From: Lasiosphaeris hirsuta
Lineage: Eukaryota; Ascomycota; Sordariomycetes; Sordariales; Lasiosphaeriaceae
Assembly: GCA_030549175.1 (NCBI GenBank)
Contig: JAUKUA010000007.1
Location: forward strand, 3,658,001 to 3,722,000
Length of the DNA: 64,000 nt
Direction of reading: 5' to 3'
Shown: piece after piece, positions 35,703 through 46,393 of the stretch
Layout: the number at the start of each line of letters is the position of its first letter
Position numbering within the stretch: position 1 is the first letter of the stretch
The notes under the pieces: generated by a model
The model's database searches: none
The model's input: only the letters and a program-made list of their open reading frames with translations
What the model was told of the DNA's origin: nothing
Program-made: the position numbers and the translations under genes

Positions 35703-37525
35703 ATGTCGGGATCCATGTCAACGAGTCCCGCTGCATCGCAGCCCGGCCTGCTCGATCCCTTGGGCATCGAGTCCATGATCGACTTTTCCGATTACGATAA
35801 CCTAGGCGCGTTTCAATCGCCCTCGCTCTCACCCGCAGCCTCGAATAAGACGCCATTCGCAAGACCCGTCAAGGTCGAGTCCACGACAGCATCCCTTCTG
35901 ACGAACAACCAGCAGATGACCGGCCCCAGCCATCAGTACGACCTCTACAAGCAGCAAACCGGCATGGTCCCGGGCGCTCTAGCGAGCACCCTTGCTGTCA
36001 ATCAGAACAACTCTCTAATCCAAAGCTACTCCGACTTCGGTACCGATTACCTAGGGATGGGGAACACGGACGACGTCTTCGACTTCAACACGGCGCCGTC
36101 GCAGGGCTCTATGAGTACCCCCGAAATGGAGATGGAGTTCGATTCGCCCTCGGGCGATGCCGGCTTTTTCTTTGATTCGACCGTCAACCCTAACTCAATC
36201 GGCGGGCAGGAGCCCAGCAGCCTCCATTCACCCCCAGTCGTTGCGACGCAGACTAGCAGCGTCGGTCGCCTCTGGCCTGGAATGCACCAGCAAGCAGCGA
36301 TGGCGAAGGCTCAGCAGCAGCAACAGCAAAGGCAAAGGGCTCAGCAACAGCAGTCGAGACAGTCGCAGCGCCCCAAGTCGGCTCAGCCGAACGACCCCTT
36401 GGTCGAGCAAAAGATCACCCAACTCCTGAACTCGATGCGTGCCAAGAGCCAAATGGACGATGACTCGCAGAACGCCCCCCTTCTTAACATCCCTCGACCC
36501 AAGAAGGATGAGGATGACATGGATGAGGACGAGAGGTTGTTGGCCAGCGAGGAGGGCAAGAAGCTCAGCAGCAAGGAGAGACGTCAGCTCCGGAACAAAG
36601 TTTCGGCTCGCGCTTTCCGGTCTAGGAGGAAGGGTAAGCCACCCCCCCCCACAAAGAGGGGAAAACCATCATGGCCCTTGATCGATACTAACATTTCACA
36701 GAATACATCACACAGCTCGAGGCAGAGATTGCCAGCAAGGTTACCGAGAATGGTACCCTGCGTACCGAGAACCGGGCCCTTGCCGATGAGAACAAGCGAC
36801 TCACCGACCTGACCCGCATGCTTCTCTCTTCGCCGTCATTCTCTGATTTCCTCGACCGTCTCAGCTCCAACCCCCAGCAGATGCCCCAGACGCAGTCCGT
36901 GCAGCCCCAGCAGCAGGAGAACCCCCGTCAGGTGCCCAAGGACGTTAGCCCGTATGCCGCGCAGCAGCGGATGCAACACCAGCAGATTGGACTTGCCATG
37001 ATCCCCGAGCAGAACATGGACTTTTCCATGCTCAACATCGACACTACCGATGCCTTCAACTACCAACCTCAAGTGTTCACCGTGCTCGAGACTCCCGAGC
37101 CCGCCCTGGATGCTACGACCCTATCGGGAAAGACATCGAACTTTGTCACTGAGCAATTTGGTTCCGAGGACGAGAAGGTCGAGATGCCCATTATCGAGCG
37201 GCCGGCCATCGTTGAGAGGAAAGAGGTGGAGGTTTCAGCCCCGGCTCCCGTGGATGAGGAGTTTGAGAGCGACCCCATCTTTGCGCTCTACCACGAATCG
37301 CCCGTCACTGAAACCGCACGCCCTATCGAGCTTGATACCGAAGGCCTGTCAAACATTGACATCTTCGGCGGCATCGAGCCCGAAAAGGTGCTTGCACGGT
37401 ACGAGCTGGTTGACGCGACTGAGGAACAAGCGACTGCAACTCTTGCGATGGCAAGGGTACAGCGCATCAGCACAAACCTTGAAGCGGTGATGGCGAGGTT
37501 AGATTCGTTGACTGCAGGATTATAG
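35703..37525 (+). CDS. bZIP transcription factor (584 aa)
   Basis: Exon 1 is 35703-36633 and exon 2 is 36702-37525. The 68-bp intron (GTAAGC, CTAAC branch, CACAG) splits a Glu codon exactly between basic region and zipper. The basic region LSSKERRQLRNKVSARAFRS (about residues 289-308) carries the N-x7-R signature (NKVSARAFR). It leads into a leucine-zipper coiled coil (EYITQLEAEIASKVTENGTL onward). An acidic, Asp/Ser-rich N-terminal half, a Gln-rich stretch (about residues 203-225) and an acidic C-terminus are likely activation regions. The basic region resembles fungal MeaB/IDI-4-type bZIP factors, which act in nitrogen metabolism and stress or autophagy; this is from memory of the motif and was not checked by search. 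The frame is intact. A second ATG at 35715 is also possible as start. Confidence 0.9.
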
Positions 37526-38373
37526 CCGTGATCCGTCTCGTCTCGGTCGCCGACGACACCTAAGGATGAGCGGGGTGGAGTTGATCTTTTATATCGTCTC
37601 TAATTTCTTCTGTGCATATGGACAAGACTAGTTTTCTTTCTTTTTGTTTCGGGGAGAGAGCTCATTTTGGCGTTTGGTAACTTGTATAAGCTACCGGGGT
37701 TAGGGATCAACTCCCATATGTTTTAAAACGGCGGGGCATCTGATTCTAACCGCGCGCGCCCTGGCTTCCAGGCAGGCAGAGAAGGATGGCATTTGCCGTG
37801 AGGCCGTGAACTACCATCTGGGCTTGGGGTTTATGATTGAATGATGGTTCAGGTAGTCAGATAGTGGCAAGGCAGCAGCGGATCAGATCGATGGATATAG
37901 GGAGGAGGGGATGGAGATAAAACGGAGAGGGAACTCGGACTGGAATGTGGCACCGCCTTTTGTATCTGAAAGGATAGCGTGCGCCCCGCCCTACTCTGTT
38001 AAATAACATGAAATGCAATAATCTTCCTGCTGATCGCTCTTCTCCTCATTTCCACCACGTGAACTTGGAGCCCAAAAAGTGATATCTCACCAAGCTGTGG
38101 TTGCGTCTACGAGGATAGATGGGATCACGGTAGTAGTAGGTGATCTGAGCTGCAACTTATCAAAACAACTTGGTTTTTATTGTATTCTATCCGCTGACTG
38201 AGTATGGGCACGCTCTAACGGAAAACGGCGAGGCAGCCAACACAGCCACCGCCTTAGCCTGGCAGCCCATTGCTGCCTCACAGACCCGCAACAACAACAA
38301 CCTACATATTGTACCTTTTAGCAACCCTCAAGGCGCTGTTTTGCGCCAATATTTGCTTATCAATATTCGAGCT
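37526..38373. other. bZIP 3' end and HET-gene promoter
   Basis: This intergenic stretch has a T-rich 3' region after the bZIP stop and a TATT/AT-rich leader before the HET start. No gene is seen. Confidence 0.5.
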
Positions 38374-40168
38374 ATGGCTGTTTACCAGTATGAGCGACTG
38401 TCCAATCCGGGCGACATCCGAGTCCTGCACCTTCTTCCGGGGAGACACAGCGACACACTGTCGGGCGACATTGAACACAGCAACTTGGACGACCCAAAAT
38501 GCGAATATGAAGCCCTGTCATACGAATGGGGCCGCCCAGAGAAGACCCACGTCTTCCACCTTCAAGATGGCCACTTCATACGCATCACATCAGCGTTACA
38601 CGATGCTCTCCGAGACCTCCGAAGAGAACCCCCGTCCAAAAGGCATAGGACAATCTGGGCGGACGGAATCTGTATCGACCAGGATAACAAGCAGGAGCTG
38701 GAGAAGCAAGTGGCCATAATGGGGACGATCTACCGCACGGCGCGCCGAGTCGTCACTTACATTGGTCCCGAGAGGGATGGAAGCTCGACAGCGATTGAGT
38801 TTGTCCGCACTCTGCATCATGATTGCCACCCTGCTACGGTGCAACACCGGCCCTGGTATCTGAGGATACTACAGTGGACGAGGCCACCTGCCGGCGTCAA
38901 ACTTCCGCCCCTGTCTGACCCGCGTTGGGCAGCTGCCAAATCGCTGCTCTCTCGGGGCTGGGTAAGTGCAACCCGAGTCTCTGCTCACACACATAACGTT
39001 AACCTCAATACGGTAAAAGGCGAGCCGCTGCTGGTGTGCTCAAGAGTTCCTTTTGAACCCCAACCTCATCATGATGTGCGGGCGCGTCGAGATGCCCGAC
39101 TACGACTGCCTGCTCGAAGTCGTGCGGCTGACCTTCATCCGCGCCCTGCCGGCCCACCTCCTCCCCAGCTCCTCCGAAGACCCCAACGCCCCCGCCGAGT
39201 GCCTCTACAACCTTGGCGGGATGCGCTACACCGTCTCGCGGAGCCAAACACCCCTCCTCACCCTGCTCATCTTCTCCCACCCCTTCCGCGCCACCAACCC
39301 CCTCGACAAGATCTACTCCCTCCTCGGGCTCGCCTCGGACCAGCCCACGCTGCGCATCCCCATCGACTACACCCTGCGCCCCGAAACCCTCTACACGACT
39401 GTGGCCACGCTCCTCCTGGCCCACTCCCCCTCCATTAGCCTCCTGCACCACTCCCTCCCCACCAAGTCCCTCCCCCTCCCCTCCTGGGTTCCCGACTGGT
39501 CCACCTGGGTATATGGTACTACGGGCGTCACCGGCGCCGCCGCCTACTGCGCCTCGGGCCGCACCCGCTTCCACCCCACCGTCTACCCCACCGGCGCCCG
39601 CCTCGACCTCCCCGGCTGTCTCGTTGACAAGATCACCCGGCTCGGATCCCCCATCGGCCCGCACTACGCGCGCGTCCACACGGACGACAGCCCCGCGAGG
39701 AGGAAGTAGCTGGGCGAGCAGTGGGAGCTGGTCAAGACCCTCAAGACGCGCTACGACGATTCGGCTTTGGTCGGGGTGTTCTGGCGGACGTTGGTCGGCG
39801 GGTGCACCTTCCACGGGCCGCTGGCGGGGGAGGAGTACCGCGGGTATTTCGACGCGCACGTCGAGTTTGATAAGGACAGCGCGGCGCGCGAGAGGGAGAG
39901 GGCGCGCGAGTTCATCGATGCGGTGCGGCGCAAGTCGCGGTCGCGGCGGTTGGCGACCACGGGTATGGGGTACCTGGGCGCGGTGCCTGAGGCGGCGGAG
40001 GTGGGGGACTGGGTGTGTATGTTCCACGGGGGACCGTCGTTGTATCTTGTGAGGGAGAGGGAGCCGGGGCGGTGGGTGTACTTGGGGCTGGCGTATGTGC
40101 AGGGGTTGATGCAGGGTGAGGTGCTGGAGAAGAAGTGGTATAAGGAGAGTGTGATTTCGCTGGTGTAA
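38374..40168 (+). pseudogene. HET-domain protein gene with one in-frame TAG
   Basis: Exon 1 is 38374-38961 and exon 2 starts at 39020. The 58-bp intron (GTAAGT donor, AAAAG acceptor) keeps phase. The product starts MAVYQYERLSNPGDIRVLHL. It contains the heterokaryon-incompatibility (HET) blocks YEALSYEWGRP, IWADGICIDQDNKQELEKQV, RTARRVVTYIGPE and RGW-ASRCWCAQEFLLNPNL. HET proteins trigger incompatibility-type cell death in fungi. The frame is otherwise open to TAA-like end SVISLV at 40165, about 578 codons, but a TAG at 39707-39709 truncates it to 425 residues. Sequence after the stop (LGEQWELVKTLKTRYDD) still reads as good coding in the same frame. The HET domain itself lies before the stop, so a shorter active protein is possible. 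Exon 2 has very high GC at third positions compared with exon 1. Confidence 0.8.
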
Positions 40169-41074
40169 ATGGGGCCATTGACATAATGCTGAGTTCTAGT
40201 ATCCCTATCGGAGAAGACGCTTTTGCGTGTCGGATCTCCCAGCTCCCTGTCAGCACGCAAGAAACGAATACGAACTGGTTGAATCCCACAACCGGTAGAG
40301 GTCTATGCGGACGAACGAGTTGTAGGCAGAGATGTGCTCATCACCAAACCCACGGCACGGCGGCCGCCACTGGCCGAACTCGCCCCGAACCATCTTCTCA
40401 CCCGTTTCCTCGGAGAGGACCTTGATGAAGAAGGACTGCCGTGTGCCGTCACTGAGCAAGACATTGATTCTACCAGTCTTGGCCCAGGAGCTGACGCCAT
40501 GGCTGTCAGTGCATGCAACTTTGCACCCTCCAGGGAGCTCCGTCGAGGGCGGTTATTAGCGTGGTCGGCATTGCTTGAGTGTATATAAGTAGGTACCTAC
40601 ATACCCTTGAGGACGGCGGGATCAAGTGTAGTATTCCCCGCCCCGAATTCGAGACCACTTACACCGTTGAAACTCATTTACGTGACAGAACAGTAGAGCG
40701 AGTGTTGTGGCTTTGGTCGTAAAAAGCGCCTGTGGCTGCGGTACTCCCTACTGAACCCCCGCAGTGAAGTTTCCGGGCTCTCGAATGCCCACGTAGACGG
40801 TCTTGATGGCGCTCTTGAGCCGCAGGATCCGGGTACACCGGTAGCGACTGGGACTCCATCACGGAAAACACCGCACGAAAGTTTCCTGAACCGATTTCAG
40901 CGCTATCGAGGTAGTGGCACAAGAGCGTGAGGGTGCGAGGCGGTCCCAGAAAATTAATGGCAAATTAATTTGGCGGCTAGTCATGGCATTGGCGGCGGTT
41001 CAAATTGCCCTGAAGGCAGGGGCCACCTACATAAAGTGTGCCTCCCAGGCAGCCCGCCCGTACACCAGCAAATT
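40169..41074. other. Intergenic stretch containing a kinase-like relic
   Basis: Apart from the relic at 40340-40556 there is a 12-bp palindrome GTAGGTACCTAC at 40589-40600. No intact gene is present. Confidence 0.45.
40340..40556 (-). pseudogene. Ketosamine/fructosamine-kinase-like fragment
   Basis: The minus strand reads ELPGGCKVACTDSHGVSSW, then KTGRINVLLSDGTRQSFFIK and VLSEETGEKMVRGEF. This resembles the N-terminal lobe of fungal fructosamine/ketosamine-3-kinase-like phosphotransferases (the FFIKV lysine segment and EETGEKM-GEF helix). A TAA lies a few codons upstream, and downstream sequence loses similarity after GQW. The catalytic loop and C-lobe are absent, so only a fragment remains. 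The assignment is by motif resemblance alone. Confidence 0.5.
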
Positions 41075-41938
41075 TCAAGGGCCTGAAACCGTGCCCATAA
41101 CCCTCCGCAAAAAGTTTACAAAGTCGTCGACGCCCTGGGGTTCATTGACCCAATGGCCCCCGTCCTCGTACCCATGCCACTCGACCGAAAACCCAAGCTG
41201 CCCCAGGATATCCCGCATACGGGTACCGTTTTCGATGGGGACGACGCTGTCATCTTGAGAGTGTTCAAGAAGAATAGATGTCGAGATGAGCTGCGGTGAT
41301 GGCGACGACCTTTGTTCGCCGTAGAGACGCTGCATGGCCGCAAGCGACTCCTGGGGATCTTCTTCACATATCACGGATGTGGCTCGGTCGGCGAGCGGTA
41401 GCCAACTACAGAAACCGCACAGCCCGGAAAATCCTCCTTTGCTGTCGGCGAATAAGAGAGCCAGTGACCTGGAAAGAAAACATATGTTAGCGTTCGAGTT
41501 CCTGGGAGGGCGGAACATGGTGGGAGCGCCCTACGTTGCAAACCCCTGGCTAATTCCACCGAGTATTATCCTACCCCTTGGCACGAGCACCTCTTCGTCA
41601 TTGATCACCTGGGCGACAAGATCAATGCTCGACTTCAAGCCCGGGACCTGCAGCTCATTGCGTTCTTGCGGTGTTTCGACCGCCCACATGTCGAACCATT
41701 GTGATATGTCGGCGTCGAATCGCTCAGAGCGGAGGGGCTTTGCCTGTGGGAAAACCCATCTGACCGCGGGAAAGAGGGCGGGCAGGGTGCGGCCTGCTTC
41801 AATACCCTCAGTGGCCTCGCTCTCAAAGAATTCCGAGGCGAATTCTTCAGCTTTGCTATCGCGACCATGCAAAAGTATGACGGTGTGTGTGTGAGGGTGG
41901 CCCGCAGCGGGGCCGACGACATGTGATGGGGTAGACAT
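41075..41938 (-). CDS. Acyl-protein thioesterase/carboxylesterase-like hydrolase (262 aa)
   Basis: Exon 1 is 41938-41544 and exon 2 is 41468-41075, joined over a 75-bp intron (GTTTGC donor, TTTCCAG acceptor) that splits a Gly codon. The protein is an alpha/beta hydrolase of the phospholipase/carboxylesterase family. HTVILLHGRDSKAEEFASEF carries the oxyanion HG motif. GGISQGSLALLF, formed across the splice, holds the G-x-S-x-G nucleophile. EHSQDDSVVP holds the acidic residue, and YEDGGHWVNEP holds the His. Its length suits the family; relatives hydrolyse acyl esters of proteins or lysophospholipids in the cytosol. No signal peptide is seen. All catalytic residues are present and the frame is intact. 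The donor GTTTGC is unusual but is required for the frame and motif. Confidence 0.9.
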
Positions 41939-42175
41939 GCTCTATTACAATGCATGCGTTTTGGTGAAGTTTGATAATTCTCTGATCAAGAATGGATTTC
42001 TTGCCAAATGATTCTTGGAGGTCGTATCTCCCGAGTTTAAATGAAAGCCTGAGATCCGCCGCGTTAGATACACTGATACCCAGTATTCATAGACCAGAAT
42101 AATTAGAAAATAGAACCGCTACCGACGCACTTGGGTTTTCCGACAATATTTAATCAAGGCACCTACTAGGGGGGC

Positions 42176-43349
42176 AATAGATTTTAGCTTGATTGATCGA
42201 TTGATGGATTTATTTGTGCAGGGTTTTGCCCCAAAGGGGCAATGGCACAACCGAGCTCTCAAAGTCCCCGCAAAAGCTTGGGGCCAGAACTAACTAGCTT
42301 ATAAGAGGCGAGGATATTGAGTCCGCCAATAGGAGATCCTGGCCCCGGTCTCAAGCGTTCCCCGGAGCCGGCCTCGGTCGCCCAGCGTGTTCCCTCGGCT
42401 ACCCTGGCCTTCGAACCTGATAACAAGGAAAATACTACTCCCGGGCCTCACCCGCCCGGCTCGCTCGCCCCTCACGCTATAAGGTACATAAAAACCCCCA
42501 TCAGGGGAAAAGCCACCTTCTGATCAGTCTATCGAGGACATAGCCTCTTCTTCGTCAATCCGCGCGTTATTTTCTTCCCGCGTTCGTCGCCGCCAGTATT
42601 TTCTTCCTGGTAGCTTATCTACGAAGCACTCGCCGCGCCGGCCGTGCCAGGCCTCTGCCGCGTACAGCGGTTGTGGCCAGGAGGATGGCTTTGACTGCCT
42701 GGACCGCGAGCCTCGGGGCTAGCCCCTTGACCTTGGCGGAGATACGCTCCAGGAGCGTGACTTGTGGGTTTCCCCCTCGCCGTCACGGCCTTGGCGTGGG
42801 CTCTGAAGTGGAGGAGGGGGTCGTACCACACTCCTAGCCACCGCAGGGCTTCCCGGTGCGGCGTGACGACTCCATGTACCAGGATATCCGGCCGTGGGCC
42901 TTTCTTCGGCGTCAGGCCCTTAGTAGTCGCCCTGGAGCGGCCCTTCTTAGGGATCTGCAGTACCTCGGCTATCTTCCAGGCCGCGGGGGAAGTAGGCTGC
43001 GTGTAGGCACTCAGCGTAGAGGGCCGTAACGGTTGTGGCGAAGGGGGGGTGGGAGCCCTGCCTCCGTCGAGGTCCACGTCGTGCCAGACCGCCTTGAGAA
43101 TAGCTGGGCCACGAGTTCGTCGTGGATAATGGCTGCCGCGTGTGTGGCCGTTCGGCTAGGTGGGCCTCCGCTCTTAGGCGTGAGGCTCGGTAGGGCCTCG
43201 GAGGCGCTCCGGTGCTCTCGCCACCTCATAACCTTCCAGAGATCCTTAGGCCGACTGGTTTTTCGGACCCTCTCTAGCCAGTACTCCTTTCTGGCCTTTT
43301 TTACCTTCCTTTTGTACACTGCGTGTGCTAGCGCGAATAGATTTTAGCT
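42176..43349 (-). mobile_element. 5'-truncated LINE (non-LTR retrotransposon) with 14-bp target duplications
   Basis: A perfect 14-bp direct repeat, AATAGATTTTAGCT, lies at 42176-42189 and 43336-43349. Between them the minus strand encodes reverse-transcriptase remains. KKARKEYWLERVRKTSRPKD starts beside the right repeat, then SRATTKGLTPKKGPRPDILV, then REALRWLGVWYDPLLHFRAH. After a frameshift come NPQVTLLERISAKVKGLAPR and YAAEAWHGRRGE. The minus-strand 3' end is an ATCA-type simple tail (TCAATCGATCAATCA) abutting the left repeat. The order (5' truncation inside the RT, 3' tail, target duplications of 14 bp) is what target-primed reverse transcription leaves. The RT is frameshifted and internally deleted, so the copy is dead. 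It is probably Tad-like, as common in ascomycetes; the clade is inferred. Confidence 0.75.
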
Positions 43350-43960
43350 GCGCGGGCATTATCGTCGGGGGGGTATTAGGGGGTCCCACCCCTTAATCGC
43401 TACGGTAGACCTTCCCACGTACATCAATATTCACTTAAATTCTAATATCTCGAATACTGATGTTTGGAGTAGCTAAAAGAAAGCCAATGTCACACTATTA
43501 AGCTTATCAAAGGCGTAACATCTTCGGCTTGTAATTGACCCGTGCTATGACCCATGGAGGCTGACACAGAAGCACAGTGCAACCACAGCCAACAAAGAGG
43601 AGGAAGTGGCTTTAAACTTCAAAAAAGGCGACACAAGACGAGAGTAGTATGATTACAGCCCTGACGGTAAGATCAAGTACCCATTCAGTTTTGCTACATA
43701 GAAGAAGAGCCTAACCGCTTGCTAGTTATCACCGCCTTATCCCTTTTCGATCTTAGCGACACACAATAGACAGCTCGAGGTCTCTTCACTCTCTCGTCAA
43801 TGTCTTCGATTATCTCGGCAGCTAATTGATACCTAGGCCTGTTCTGGGGCTTGGCACACTTAAACTAAACGTGCTCTAAGTGACGTGGCTGAGCGTGACC
43901 CATATCATCTGTATTTTAGATCTCAAAAATCTGACGAACCATGGCTAGACTGACATTATT
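43350..43960. other. AT-rich intergenic stretch
   Basis: A relatively AT-rich stretch without recognisable coding sequence. It may be old repeat DNA flanking the LINE. Confidence 0.4.
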
Positions 43961-44050
43961 GTGGGTGCTATTATTTCACAGTACCCGGCGGTGGCGCCTT
44001 ACTGTGTGGGTGGTGTTATTTTACAGTACCCGGCAGTGGTGCCTTATTCG
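43961..44050. repeat. 45-bp tandem duplication
   Basis: Units 43961-44005 and 44006-44050 are near identical (shared ACAGTACCCGGC-GTGG-GCCTTA). The length is a multiple of three, and it sits inside an open frame (43961-44458) that repeats QYPAV-PY. That frame is otherwise unrecognised and ends just before the metalloprotease start. Confidence 0.7.
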
Positions 44051-44466
44051 CCGCACCTGCCCAACGAAGAGCAGTTGGAAGCGGCGGTAAGAGACTTGAG
44101 CATCCCATTGGGTGATCCGGCCGGTCTACTGTCCGCCCCTTGTCAAGAAGACCAGTATAGCATCTGCACAAGCCGCATGGATCACCCTGCCCGGCTTTCA
44201 TTAGCGGAGTATTCGCAGGCTTACTGCGATATTTGCTGGGTCTGTCTCGAATTGTTTAGCACCGGAACGTACTCCGTACCTTCCTATCCTTTTAAAGGCT
44301 TCAGACCTCGACGCAAACTGAATCAACCTCAACCGCCTTCTTCCACGAGAATCGAGTGCAACCGAAAACAAAGCCAGTGCCCAACACCCTCCCTTGAGTC
44401 AAACTCAAAATACACCCTGACTATCTACTCCCGCAAGCCCCAAGAACGAAGCGCTTGATTCCATCA

Positions 44467-45615
44467 ATGGCGGGTAAGGTGCCCCTCTCACCGAACCCCA
44501 CTACCCTCACCTAGTGCGGCGGGTGCCATCCCGCTGCTCAGCACACCGAAGTTTATTTTGACTCCATTCACCCGCTAACATTTGGGTTTCCGTTGTTAGC
44601 TCAATCATCTCGAGAAGCCGCTGATCTTCCTAGCTGCATGCTTGTAGGATTGCGTGCGCCCACTTTTCCCTCCGGCGTGTCGCACGATGGGACGACTCTC
44701 TTCAGCACTGACGAAGATAATTCGTCCAATCTCAACATCCCGGCTACCAATCAAGACGATCGTGTGCTCTATACAGTTCTCTCACTCACTCTGGCCCTCT
44801 CTGCCGCTTCCTACTTCTCCCAGGACGGCTGGATCAAGGGGATTGTCCCGGTCCCCGTCTTCATCACGGTGCACTTTGTTGCCGTATACAAGATCGCCTG
44901 CTTTGCAATCAAGACCCAAACCCCGTTGCTTGATACCGTGGAAGTGTCCTCCTGCTCCATTGGCTATACCTGCATCACAGAGTTTTCAGACCCCTTCTCG
45001 GCCCAGATTGGATATATCGACCATATTCCGCGATGGGCGCGCCGCAGCGAACCGCTCAAGTACGTCATCTGCGCCGAGACCTTTCCAAACCTTGACGATT
45101 CGCTCTGGGTTGCCAGCGAGCTCAGGAGGGCGATGGATCAGTGGAAAGGTGTCGGTGTCCGTTTCCAGTTGGTGGGGCGCAGCTGCGAGGCCCATTTCCG
45201 GGTTACCTACCAAGCATTGCCGGCCAACGGCGATACCAACGCCCTCGCCAGCGCCTTCCTTCCCAACGCGGATGCTTGTCCCGATAAGCGCACGCTACGT
45301 ATCTACCGTCTCGCCTTTGCTAACAGTCACCGCGAGCATCTGTCCAATATCCTCTCCCACGAGGTCGGCCATATCCTCGGTCTCCGCCATGAGTTTTCTA
45401 TGGAGGGGGAGCCCCGATGGTGGTCCGCCACGTGGGGAAAACGTAACCGCGGCAGCGTCATGGAGTATCACCCATCTGTGAGCATGTTGGTGAACCAGCA
45501 GGACCTCGATGACCTGGAGCGCTTTTATGCGTCAGCCATGACCGACTACCTGGGCAAGCCCGTCCGGGACTTCACACCACCGAGCGTAGTCTATCCTGTG
45601 AATGAGCTTCCGTAG
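44467..45615 (+). CDS. Membrane-associated metzincin-type zinc metalloprotease (340 aa)
   Basis: The proposed exon 1 is only 7 coding bases (ATGGCGG, 44467-44473, context ATCAATGG). A 126-bp intron follows (GTAAGG donor, CTAAC branch, GTTAG acceptor), and exon 2 is 44600-45615. The join gives MAAQSSREAADLPSCM; if it is wrong, translation would start at ATG 44638. Two hydrophobic segments (VLYTVLSLTLALSAA and PVPVFITVHFVAVYKIACFA, about residues 58-100) suggest a membrane anchor. The catalytic zinc motif HEVGHILGLRHEF is at about residues 256-268 (HExxHxxGxxH). A Met-turn-like VMEYHPS is at about 289-295. The spacing fits metzincins, resembling matrixin-like proteins of fungi. The frame is intact and a peptidase role is well supported; substrate is unknown. 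Confidence 0.8.
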
Positions 45616-46393
45616 TGCGGAATCGCCCACAGGGTTACAGTCGGTGAGGTGCTTGTTTCCCGTAAGCCTGAAGACTTGATTTCTCTTTCAATATCTCTTA
45701 ACGTTGGAGTACTCGCCTCTGGATCACGGTCTCCTTTGTTTCTTGGATTCATGCCCCTAGCGAGAGGTCACTTGGCGCCGCGCTTTCCATTCTATTCGAA
45801 TGGTCCAGTATTTACGGTGCGGTTGTGGTCAAGATTGGGATCCCCCCTTAAAACTGTATTTTTTTTAAACCCCTTTTTTTTTTTTTTTTTTTTTTTTGGC
45901 TTTCTGCAAGGTGCCGGTAGATAGTTATCGAAATAGAAATGGTTGGGAAATCTAGCTCTTCTCTTGTGCATTCCTTTGGGAGCCTTTAGTTTCCGTGAAA
46001 AGGAGACTCGGGTTCCCTGTGGCATCGACACTGTAGGAATCTGCCTAGCCATTCTCAACAAGGACCTGCATCTCAGAGCATCGGGTCCCGTAAAGGCGGC
46101 CGCTCGCATTAAATACCATGCGCGGTGTCAGGCTTTGCTCTGAATGGGGAGGGCATTCATCTTGAAGGTTGGAACTTACCCTGCGATATCCTCCACAGTA
46201 TCCTGGAGACCACTGTGGAAAGTGTATAGTCACGATGGTTGGATTGTTGGAAAGGGTCGTCTGGAAGTGGACGGCGGCATCCAGCTGCCAAACCCTCATC
46301 ATCGGTCTCCAAGTTACTCAAGCTTAACAACCTATCAGAGCAAGAGTGCCGTGTTAGAGACCCCCGGTCTAGGCACTGACGCGCTTATAGAAG
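45616..46393. other. Intergenic stretch without a supported gene
   Basis: Contains a 24-base poly-T run at 45874-45897. No gene is recognised. Confidence 0.45.
45874..45897. repeat. Poly-T tract (24 bases)
   Basis: Uninterrupted T run downstream of the metalloprotease. Confidence 0.85.

Noticed and set aside
39707..39712. Programmed stop-codon readthrough in the HET gene
   Set aside because: The known fungal readthrough context is TGA CTA; TAG CTG is not an established strong one, so a nonsense mutation is the simpler reading.
39005..40027. 340-codon minus-strand frame
   Set aside because: Antisense of the HET gene exon 2. It exists because third positions are almost all G/C; the Gly/Glu/Arg-rich translation has no domain.
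39213..40052. 279-codon plus frame overlapping the HET gene
   Set aside because: Out-of-frame shadow rich in Pro/Ser/Arg, with no motif.
44654..45481. 275-codon plus frame
   Set aside because: Out-of-frame shadow of the metalloprotease; Ser/Pro/Arg-rich.
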